Part shown: piece by piece, positions 57,446 to 64,000 of the stretch | How positions within the stretch are numbered: position 1 is the stretch's first letter | How the letters are laid out: each line of letters starts with the position of its first letter | Assembly: GCA_029990175.1 (NCBI GenBank) | Contig: JARKIP010000033.1 | Span: forward strand, 17,591,001-17,655,000 | Direction of reading: 5' to 3' | Source: Petunia secreta | Taxonomy: Eukaryota; Streptophyta; Magnoliopsida; Solanales; Solanaceae | Length of the DNA: 64,000 nucleotides | The notes under the pieces: model-generated | What the model was told of the DNA's origin: nothing | What the model saw: only the letters and a program-made list of their open reading frames with translations | The model's database searches: none | Translations under genes and position numbers: made by a program

Positions 57446-57945
57446 ACCAAATGGAAGATAACTGAAAAATCACTAACCGGGTTATCAACTTGGCGAAGGA
57501 TATGATCACATTCCCTCTCCTGCTTGGTAGGGATCCATCTTATCATCCTTGGTTCGGTGGGTTTGTCATCAAATTCAGCCGAAACGAAGGGATGGAATGG
57601 CTTCATATGCCCATGGGAAGCCACACAGGTTGTATCCTTTCATTTCAACAGACATTGGCTTGACTAGGCTCTGAATTATCATTTCAAAGCTTTTTCTCCC
57701 CCAAGGATACTTGGCGAAGAATGTGGTAGGCCTATGAGCACACATTACAAATAAAGGATCAACACTTGTGTGCGCATCCTTCGAACATAAGATTGAGTGC
57801 GCAAACCAAGCAAGGGAAAGACGAAACTTCGTCTTGCCATCTATATCATCTTCACTTATCACTCTCAAGAGATCACTTCCAGAAACAGCCTTTTTTCCTC
57901 CGTTCTCCTCGATTAACGTGTCCCATATCTGTTGCCTCTTCGCTA

Positions 57946-58147
57946 TGATGAGACTCAAACCCCCACAAGACCATTCACCCGGAGTCAAGCTAAGGAGATC
58001 CAAGGAGTACACATACACTTGGTGAGGAAGGGCCTTGAAGAAGGAAGCGATTGGAAGCCATTCCGGGTGCTCAAACTAGGCCTCACGCCTAAGGAAGAAG
58101 AGAGCCCAGCAGAGCCAGGCGCCCCGCCTGGCAAGCTCACTGCCTAA
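57946..58147 (+). pseudogene. LTR-encoded polyprotein C-terminus (about 66 codons)
   Basis: The frame reads ETQTPTRPFTRSQAKEIQGV and continues basic and charged to a stop at 58,145-58,147. The 'P-x-T-R-S-x-A-K' motif is common at the C-terminus of Ty3/gypsy polyproteins. In this 5' LTR it is not expressed as part of pol. In the 3' LTR copy it would end the polyprotein. Confidence 0.6.
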
Positions 58148-58293
58148 GAGCTGAAAAGTGCCCAGGCGCCCCGCCTAGCTTCAGGCGCCCCGCCTAGCTG
58201 AAGGCCAAGCCAGGCGCCCCGCCTAGCTCCAGGCGCCCCGCCTAGCTTCAGCAAGTTCCAGGCGCCCCTCCCAGCCCCAGGCGCCCCTCCTAG
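58117..58293 (+). repeat. AGGCGCCCCGCCT boxes in the LTR (7 copies)
   Basis: Each box is AGGCG-CCC-CGCCT, a short inverted repeat around CCC, spaced about 14-40 bases apart. The last two are altered to CCCCTCC. The same box recurs in the leader at 59,397-59,540. Confidence 0.85.
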
Positions 58294-58393
58294 CTGCTGA
58301 ACTTATGTTTCTTTTACTGTTTTGCCCTACGTGGCTTATTTGATGAACCTTATTAGTAAGGGTATTTAAGTCATTGTGTAAGCTTGGGATACA

Positions 58394-58403
58394 CTATAAA
58401 TAG
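58394..58403 (+). promoter_or_regulatory. TATA box of the CRM/Reina-like LTR
   Basis: CTATAAATAG lies about 320 bases before the LTR end. Confidence 0.7.
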
Positions 58404-58718
58404 CCAAGCCTAGCTTATTTTACAGTTTATTATTGATGATTAATGAATGTTGAACATGAGCAAGGCTCTTGGTTATTGAATGAAACCCTTTGTTTTGGGA
58501 CTTGTAGTTCTTCTAGCGGATCTAGATGAATACTTTTCCTCTCCGACCATTCTACTTGCGTGCTCGCGTTAGCTCGAGGATAGTTGCATAGCGTAGGTGT
58601 TCTTGTCCTTCTCTCGGGGTGTAACGGAACAAGTTCTCCGTTGCTACTTGGGATTAGAGATCGAGTTACGTCTCGTTCTTTATCTTTTTACTTTCCGCGT
58701 TTGATTTCCTACATCATT

Positions 58719-58730
58719 TGGTATCAGAGC
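58719..58730 (+). promoter_or_regulatory. Primer binding site, initiator tRNA-Met
   Basis: TGGTATCAGAGC is the standard complement of the 3' end of plant tRNA-iMet, two bases after the LTR. Confidence 0.95.
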
Positions 58731-59965
58731 AAGGCTCGGGTTTTGTTTCTACAAACCCCTGACCCTTGATTCTTCGTGCCTAGTATCCTCTTTTAGTTTT
58801 TCTTGTTGTTGAAGATATTAGAAAGGAGAAAATTACAAAAAAATTGAAAAATTGAAAAATACAAAAATTTGGTGTAACTTGTTGATTTGGATGATTTGTG
58901 ATATGGGTGTTATGGATTCTTGATCGTGATTGATTTCCCGTTACTTGGGTACCAAAATTGTTGGAATTGGTGAAGTTTAAAAAAATTGAAACCCCAAAAC
59001 CCCTTAAACCCTTGAAGAACTTGTTCTTGATGAATTTTGGCTTGATTCTTGGGTTGGATTGATGTTTGATTGGAAACTTGTTATTGGGGATTGATCTTCA
59101 TTGAAAAACAAACAATTCGGTACCAATTTTGTGGGATTTGAACATGTATAACACCTACTTTGATGAATCACAATCCATTTTGAAAACCCTTTGAAAAACC
59201 CTTGTGTTCTTGAGTTCTTGAGATTGAACCTTGATTTGATTGATTGTTTGATTGAAAATTTGATCGGGTTTTGTTAAGGAAGATCAAAAACAACTTTGGG
59301 TATCTTTGGATTGTGAAAACAAGTTGAAAACATCGGATTTGAGGCTTGGAAATCGACTTGAAACGAGTTTGGAACGAGTTGGGAAAGGCTTCAGGCCAGG
59401 CGCCCCGCCTAAGCCAGGCGCCCCGCCTGACTTGGCTACTGCCTAAGTCTCAGGCGCCCCGCCTAGATCCAGGCGCCCCGCCTGGAACACTGCACAGTCT
59501 AGGCGCCCCACCTGAGTTTCAGGCGCCCCTCCTGAGTGCTGAAGGTATTGTTTTGGGTAGATTTTCGTAGGTATTTCCCTTTGTTTGATAACATAACATC
59601 TAGTTAGTGCTAATTTGAGTAACCGATCTACTTGAATAGTGCTAACCCTTTGATTGCTCTTAAGTGAATCGTGCCTAGCAAGGAGAGTAGACTTATAAGG
59701 AAAAGCGTAGAATCTTTTAACTCAAGTCCTTCACTTCAAAGTGCCTAGCTTTCATTGAGTCCCATTAACTCCACTCACCCCGGAGTGTGCGTGACACGTG
59801 AATATTTTAGTTGAGTTGAGGAGTTGCTAATCATCTACGTGAAGCTTTGGAACTACAAGTTGAGTGAAATATCCACCGCCACCCAAAAGAGTGATCCGAG
59901 TGAACACAAGTGAGGGAGCGAGTGAGGTGTTTTAACTAACTCTTGTTTCTTTCTTTGTAGGTACA
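58731..59965 (+). other. Untranslated leader of the CRM/Reina-like element
   Basis: About 1.2 kb with no convincing gene. It is AT-rich and repetitive (AAAAATTGAAAAATTGAAAA), with six AGGCGCCCC boxes at 59,397-59,540 that make a local GC-rich island. The short frame there (59,346-59,570) only translates the boxes. A TTTCTTTGTAG acceptor-like site just before the ATG at 59,966 suggests a spliced leader. Confidence 0.6.
59397..59540 (+). repeat. AGGCGCCCCGCCT boxes in the leader (6 copies)
   Basis: The same unit as in the LTR, in three pairs. Two units are degenerated to CCCCACC and CCCCTCC. Confidence 0.85.
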
Positions 59966-62900
59966 ATGGCCAACGAAGGTCAAGATTTCATTAAGGAGGC
60001 CTTGGCTAATCTTCTTGCCAAGATGGACCTCATGAACCAAAGGATTGACTCTCTTGAAAAGGGAGCCTCGAGTACTCAAGGTGAACACGGGACCCCGAGT
60101 GTCCCAATTGAAAAGGGGACCCCGAGTGTCCAAATTGAGACCGGTGAAGGCTCAAGTAGCCCTACCTTTACCCCGGAGCAAGTTGTTGAATTGCTCAATC
60201 AACAACGGGTAAAGGAGGATCGAGAGAGAATTGAACGAACGGGCATTCCCCGTATCTTGGATAATCCCCCAAGAAACTTTCCACTACCAAGACCCGTCCG
60301 AAATGTGCAACCTCTTGAGCAAGTTGTTGAGGCTCAAGAAGGGGAGGAAGTTGATTATGGTGACGATGTGTATGGGTTTGATGATCACTTTCAACCAAGG
60401 CGAGCTATGAATTGGGGTCGAAATGTGGATCGGGGTAGAGGCCGAGGTCGAGGGCCACCCTTAGGATATGGAGGGAGGAATGCTAGAAGGGACTATGTTG
60501 CTTATGAAGATCACCATGGAGGCCAACCGGAGCCATTCCAAGGGGGTCGTGACAACAACAACAACCTCAATAGTGTGAAGCTCACTATTCTTTCTTTCAA
60601 AGGAAGTAGTGACCCGGTGGAGTACATTGATTGGAAATTGGCTATGGAGCGTATCTTTGACACCAATGATATGCCCGATGTGAAGAAGACCAAGTATGCA
60701 ATATCCTCCTTTGAATCTTTTGCTTCTACTTGGTGGGAGTCGGTGAAGAGGAATAGAAGGAGGACGGGTATGGCTATTAATCTTACTTGGGAAGAGTTGA
60801 TCCGTGTGATGGATGAAAAGTACTTGACTAACCAATACCGGGTTGAACAACAAAGGCGTCTATATGAGTTGAAGCAAGGATACAAATCGGTTGGTGAATA
60901 CTTCAATGAATTTGAGCAAATCCGAATGATCCTTGACTTAGATGATGAAGACAATGAGACGGCCATGATCCGTTTCAAAGGGGGCTTGAACCGAGACATA
61001 GCTTCACAATTGAAGTTCCACAAATATGATGATCATTACAAGCTATGTGAAGATGCGGTTGAGGCCGAGAAATGGCTCAAGGAGGAGAAATCTCTTCGCT
61101 ACAAGAGTAGCACTACTACTCCAACAAGCAAACCAAAGGATTGGAAGCCTCCTACTACAAATGCAAGGTTCCCAAGTGCAAGTGGAACAAGTGGTGCAAA
61201 TGCTACCAAGGATGTGAAAAAGCCGTTTGAGAAGAACACACCTAATGTGGGAGGTAACTCTAAAACTCAACTAAATGCTCCTACTTCTTCTTCCATACAA
61301 TGCCACAAGTGCAAGGGCTATGGTCACTTTGCTAGGGAATGTCCTACAAAGAGGACCATGATTGTTGTTGGTAATGATGCATATGAGAAAGAGAGTGAAT
61401 CGGAAGATGAGGGAGTAGAGGGAGTAGAGGGAGATGAGGGAGTAGAGGAGAATGATTTGCTTGATGACACGGTGGAGGATGAGGATCCTCATACTTTCTT
61501 GGTTGTGAGAAGGAGCCTAGGGGCTATGATTGTGGAAGATAGTGAAACCTTGCAAAGGGAAAATCTTTTCCATGCTAGGTGCCGGGTCAAAGATGTTGTT
61601 TGCTCTATGATAATTGATTCCGGAAGTTGTGCAAATGTAGTGAGTCAATCACTAGTGGCTCAATTGAAGTTAACTACCATGAAACATCCTAAACCTTACC
61701 GGTTACAATGGCTTAGTGAATGTGGAGAGCTTAAGGTGATGAAACAAGCCATGATCAAGTTTAGAATGGGTAGTTATGTTGATGAGCATTTGTTTGACGT
61801 TGTGCCTATGCAAGCATGCCACCTACTCTTAGGGAGGCCATGGCAATTCGATAGGCAAGTGGTGCATGATGGTCGTGTCAACACTTACACGGTCAAACAT
61901 GAAGGGAAGAGATTTGTGCTTAAACCTCTCACTCCTAAGCAAGTGAGTGATGACTATAAGAAAATGAAGGAGTTGAGGGAGGTGGCAAAGGCTAAGTCAC
62001 TCATTGAGACTAGCCCTTTGTCCAAAAGCATGGTGGCAATCCCACCTACTTCATCTACCGGTGGCATGTGTGCCATGATGCAACCGGGCGAGCTCTTGAA
62101 AGGTAATGATGGCACCAAATTTCTCCTATGCCTAGTGCACAAAGGTATGATCCTTAACTCTAATTGTGATTTTTCTTCTAACCCTTTGCCTAGTGTGTTT
62201 GAGAATGTTTTGAAGGATTTTGGTGACATGTTCCCGGATGAAATGCCGGATGGATTGCCTCCTTTGAGGGGCATTGAGCATCAAATAGACTTTGTCCCGG
62301 GATCCCAAATCCCAAACAAACCGGCCTATAGGAGCAACCCGGAGGATACAAGGGAATTGCAAAAGCAAGTTGATGAATTTCTCACTAAAGGGTTGGTAAG
62401 GGAAAGCTTGAGTCCTTGTGCCGTGCCCGTGATCCTTGTTCCCAAAAAGGACGGCACTTGGAGAATGTGTGTTGATTGTCGGGCCGTGAACAAAATAACG
62501 GTAAAGTACCGTCATCCTATTCCCCGACTTGATGATATGTTAGATGAATTGAGCGGTTCATGTGTGTTTAGCAAAATTGACCTTAGGTCCGGCTACCATC
62601 AAATCCGGATGAAACCCGGTGATGAATGGAAAACCGCATTCAAGACCAAATTTGGTCTCTATGAATGGTTGGTGATGCCCTTTGGGCTCTCCAATGCACC
62701 TAGCACTTTCATGAGGCTAATGAACCATGTTCTAAAGCCATTCATCAACAAGTTTGTGGTCGTCTATTTTGACGATATATTGATCTATAGCAAAATAATA
62801 GACGACCATGTTGAACACCTTAGGCTAGTGCTTGAAAAGTTGAGAGCCGAAAAGCTCTATGCTAATTTTAAAAAGTGTGCCTTTGGTGTTGAGAAGGTGG

Positions 62901-63724
62901 TCTTCCTTGGGTTTGTTGTGAGTGCTCAAGGAGTGGAGGTGGATGAGTCTAAGGTAGAGGTCATACGTGATTGGCCTACTCCTACTACCGTGACTCAAGT
63001 GAGGAGCTTTCATGGTCTCGCAAGCTTTTATAGGCGATTTGTGAGGGACTTTAGCTCCATTGCCGCTCCACTCACCGAATTGGTGAAGAAAGACCAACCG
63101 TTTGTTTGGGGAGAGCCTCAAGAGAAGGCCTTCCATGAATTGAAAAGTAGGTTGAGTACCGCCCCTCTATTGCAATTGCCCGACTTCGGAAAGGCATTTG
63201 AGGTTGAATGTGATGCCTCGGGGGTGGGAATTGGTGGTGTATTAATGCAAGATAGCAAACCCATCGCCTACTTTAGTGAGAAGTTGAAAGGGGCCTCCTT
63301 GAACTATTCTACATATGACAAGGAGTTGTATGCCCTTGTGAGAGCCCTTGCCCATTGGCAACACTATCTTTGGCCTCGTGAGTTTGTAATCAAGAGTGAC
63401 CATGAGTCACTCAAGCATTTGAGAGGCCAAGAGAAGCTCAATAAGAGACATGCCAAGTGGGTTGAATTCATTGAGTCCTTTCCCTATGTGATTCAATATA
63501 AGAAAGGGAAGGACAATGTTGTGGCGGATGCGCTTTCGAGAAAGTTTGCTCTAGCCACCACTCTCACCTCTAAGCTCATGGGTTTTGAGAGCATTAAATT
63601 GATGTATGCTCATGACCCAAAGCTAAAGAGTGTCCATGACGCTCTAGAGAAGGGGGAGAGAGTTGAAAAATACCAATGGGTTGATGGTTATATCTTCAAA
63701 AATGGTAGAGTTGGCTATTCTTAA
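59966..63724 (+). CDS. Gag-protease-reverse transcriptase-RNase H polyprotein (1252 aa, truncated before integrase)
   Basis: Residues about 1-90 are a coiled, repeated N-terminus (GTPSVPIEKGTPSVQIE). Gag capsid is at about 205-365 (ILSFKGSSDPVEYIDWKLAM, ASTWWESVKRN, SVGEYFNEFEQIRM). The zinc knuckle CHKCKGYGHFARECP is near 445. The aspartic protease MIIDSGSCANVVS is near 548. Reverse transcriptase starts near 820 (LVPKKDGTWRMCVDCRAVNK) with YFDDILIYS near 933. RNase H is near 1078 (VECDASGVGIGGVL). The frame then reads toward integrase but stops at 63,722 after NGRVGYS, where the integrase N-terminus should begin. Everything to RNase H is open, so the insertion is young, but without integrase this copy cannot integrate by itself. 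Confidence 0.92.
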   Translation: MANEGQDFIKEALANLLAKMDLMNQRIDSLEKGASSTQGEHGTPSVPIEKGTPSVQIETGEGSSSPTFTPEQVVELLNQQRVKEDRERIERTGIPRILDNPPRNFPLPRPVRNVQPLEQVVEAQEGEEVDYGDDVYGFDDHFQPRRAMNWGRNVDRGRGRGRGPPLGYGGRNARRDYVAYEDHHGGQPEPFQGGRDNNNNLNSVKLTILSFKGSSDPVEYIDWKLAMERIFDTNDMPDVKKTKYAISSFESFASTWWESVKRNRRRTGMAINLTWEELIRVMDEKYLTNQYRVEQQRRLYELKQGYKSVGEYFNEFEQIRMILDLDDEDNETAMIRFKGGLNRDIASQLKFHKYDDHYKLCEDAVEAEKWLKEEKSLRYKSSTTTPTSKPKDWKPPTTNARFPSASGTSGANATKDVKKPFEKNTPNVGGNSKTQLNAPTSSSIQCHKCKGYGHFARECPTKRTMIVVGNDAYEKESESEDEGVEGVEGDEGVEENDLLDDTVEDEDPHTFLVVRRSLGAMIVEDSETLQRENLFHARCRVKDVVCSMIIDSGSCANVVSQSLVAQLKLTTMKHPKPYRLQWLSECGELKVMKQAMIKFRMGSYVDEHLFDVVPMQACHLLLGRPWQFDRQVVHDGRVNTYTVKHEGKRFVLKPLTPKQVSDDYKKMKELREVAKAKSLIETSPLSKSMVAIPPTSSTGGMCAMMQPGELLKGNDGTKFLLCLVHKGMILNSNCDFSSNPLPSVFENVLKDFGDMFPDEMPDGLPPLRGIEHQIDFVPGSQIPNKPAYRSNPEDTRELQKQVDEFLTKGLVRESLSPCAVPVILVPKKDGTWRMCVDCRAVNKITVKYRHPIPRLDDMLDELSGSCVFSKIDLRSGYHQIRMKPGDEWKTAFKTKFGLYEWLVMPFGLSNAPSTFMRLMNHVLKPFINKFVVVYFDDILIYSKIIDDHVEHLRLVLEKLRAEKLYANFKKCAFGVEKVVFLGFVVSAQGVEVDESKVEVIRDWPTPTTVTQVRSFHGLASFYRRFVRDFSSIAAPLTELVKKDQPFVWGEPQEKAFHELKSRLSTAPLLQLPDFGKAFEVECDASGVGIGGVLMQDSKPIAYFSEKLKGASLNYSTYDKELYALVRALAHWQHYLWPREFVIKSDHESLKHLRGQEKLNKRHAKWVEFIESFPYVIQYKKGKDNVVADALSRKFALATTLTSKLMGFESIKLMYAHDPKLKSVHDALEKGERVEKYQWVDGYIFKNGRVGYS

Positions 63725-64000
63725 AGAACAATTTCATTGGCCAAAGATGGGGGTGCAAGTGGAAAAGTTTTGCAACAATTGCCTTGAGTACAAGCGTGCT
63801 AAATCCAAAGCCCACCCCCATGGGTTGTATACCCCTCTCCCCGTACCTACTAGTCCTTGGTTGGATATCTCAATGGATTTCGTGATGGGATTACCTAGGA
63901 CTAGGGGGGGCCATGATAGCATTTATGTTGTTGTGGATAGGTTCTCAAAGATGGCTCATTTCATTCCATGCAAGAAATGCGATGATGCCCAACATGTAGC
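63704..64000 (+). pseudogene. Integrase part of the polyprotein, shifted frame and N-terminal deletion
   Basis: From about 63,712 the next frame reads LKEQFHWPKMGVQVEKFCNN, CLEYKRAKSKAHPHG, WLDISMDFVMGLPRTRGG (first catalytic Asp region) and YVVVDRFSKMAHF to the edge. The CxxC half of the HHCC zinc finger (CNNC) is present, but the preceding HH half is missing. An internal deletion of roughly 50 codons, with a frame change, joined RNase H-linker sequence to the finger's second half. Confidence 0.8.

Larger units (their letters stand above)
48880..57945. mobile_element. MULE-2: Mutator-like element with MURA, coiled-coil and DUF1985-Ulp1 genes
   Basis: MURA lies on the plus strand at the left and a DUF1985-Ulp1 gene on the minus strand at the right, converging. 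A 70-aa coiled-coil gene and a 173-bp satellite lie between. About 45-55 copies of ATGTGTACACAT or one-base variants fill the leader intron, coding introns and spacers. The left border is estimated: TATATATAAAAA at about 49,038 and GCAAAATGGCCCTCC just before it look like a promoter near an element end. Terminal inverted repeats were not found. The right end is lost because a gypsy LTR starts at 57,946 inside the Ulp1 gene. Confidence 0.8.
55456..57945 (-). pseudogene. DUF1985-Ulp1 (C48) protease gene of MULE-2, disrupted
   Basis: Read right to left. DUF1985 begins IAKRQQIWDTLIEENGGKKA at 57,945, where the gypsy LTR cuts it, and continues LAWFAHSILCSKDAHTSVDP, KYPWGRKSFEMIIQS and CGFPWAYEAIPSL. 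A frame change near 57,595 leads to EPRMIRWIPTKQERECDHIL. An intron (57,214-57,476) full of motif sites precedes a linker exon (57,213-56,282) rich in charged and Ala/Arg repeats, with a frame change near 56,375 before LFLGHEYNYLDFQDVIRMKK. Another motif-filled intron follows, then the protease (to 55,456): His in KRHYLTCVFLLKQ, Asp in IELYDCNMG. The expected Asp-Cys-Gly is replaced by Ala-Arg-Gly in NETATARGGYSLMFMEHLL (codon 55,507-55,509). Catalysis is therefore unlikely even without the other breaks. Confidence 0.82.
57946..58716 (+). repeat. 5' LTR of the CRM/Reina-like element (771 bp)
   Basis: It starts TGATGAGACTC and ends CCTACATCA, so the ends are inverted TGATG/CATCA, two bases before the primer site. 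It contains an open frame to 58,147, seven GGCGCCCC boxes, and a TATA box at 58,394. Confidence 0.85.
57946..64000 (+). mobile_element. CRM/Reina-like Ty3/gypsy retrotransposon, 5' part (runs off window)
   Basis: The order is LTR (57,946-58,716), tRNA-iMet primer site (58,719-58,730), a 1.2-kb leader, one gag-pro-RT-RNase H frame (59,966-63,724) and a shifted integrase frame to the edge. It is inserted in the DUF1985 exon of MULE-2. The LTR opens with a frame ending in a polyprotein C-terminal motif (RPFTRSQAKE), as in CRM elements whose pol frame extends into the 3' LTR. Lineage is inferred from that feature, the gag type and the primer. The 3' LTR and target duplication lie outside the window (left flank CGCTA). 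Confidence 0.85.

Noticed and set aside
59346..59570. 74-codon frame in the gypsy leader
   Set aside because: It translates the AGGCGCCCC boxes only.

Overview
The window is nuclear DNA of a eudicot plant, most likely Solanaceae. It is AT-rich, has plant-type introns, and carries hAT elements (a GC-rich family beginning GGAGTGGCAATGGGGCGGG and a CAGAGGCGGATCC MITE) that I associate with that family. The family-level call is an inference. It is a transposon-dense segment with one conserved host gene.

Layout. 1-4092: an Athila-like Ty3/gypsy element on the minus strand, cut by the window edge, with a damaged gag-protease region and no pol seen. 4093 to about 21,050: a large Mutator-like element (MULE-1) with a Ulp1/C48 protease pseudogene on the plus strand, several small genes (three B3-domain genes, three coiled-coil genes), and a MURA transposase pseudogene on the minus strand. 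About 22,000-24,490: remnant of a Tat/Ogre-type LTR element. 25,214-28,487: a complete short CACTA element with GGT target duplication and an intact five-exon tnpA-like gene. 29,189-29,786: a hAT-like element with an 8-bp target duplication. 30,570-31,265: a plant-mobile-domain pseudogene. 34,497-45,720: the host gene, on the minus strand, for a SANT-domain protein of the TSL-kinase interacting protein 1 (Cramped-like) family; 13 coding exons join in frame to 823 codons. About 48,880-57,945: a second MULE (MULE-2). 57,946-64,000: a CRM/Reina-like Ty3/gypsy element inserted into the MULE-2 Ulp1 gene and running off the right edge.

The most interesting content is the pair of MULEs. They share a plan: MURA and Ulp1 genes converge from opposite ends, tiny coiled-coil genes with CTATAAATA promoters lie between them, and a leader intron precedes MURA. 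Each element has its own short palindromic motif scattered through its introns and spacers but not its exons: ATGTGTACACAT in MULE-2, and CCAGCA/TGCTGG hairpins (some with compensatory changes) in MULE-1. This resembles the VANDAL elements of Arabidopsis, whose self-encoded anti-silencing proteins recognise element-specific short motifs. The B3-domain proteins of MULE-1 are candidate readers of its motif. Both MULEs are damaged: MULE-2 MURA has Asn at the first catalytic Asp position, MULE-2 Ulp1 has Arg at the catalytic Cys position, and retroelements abut or interrupt both Ulp1 genes.
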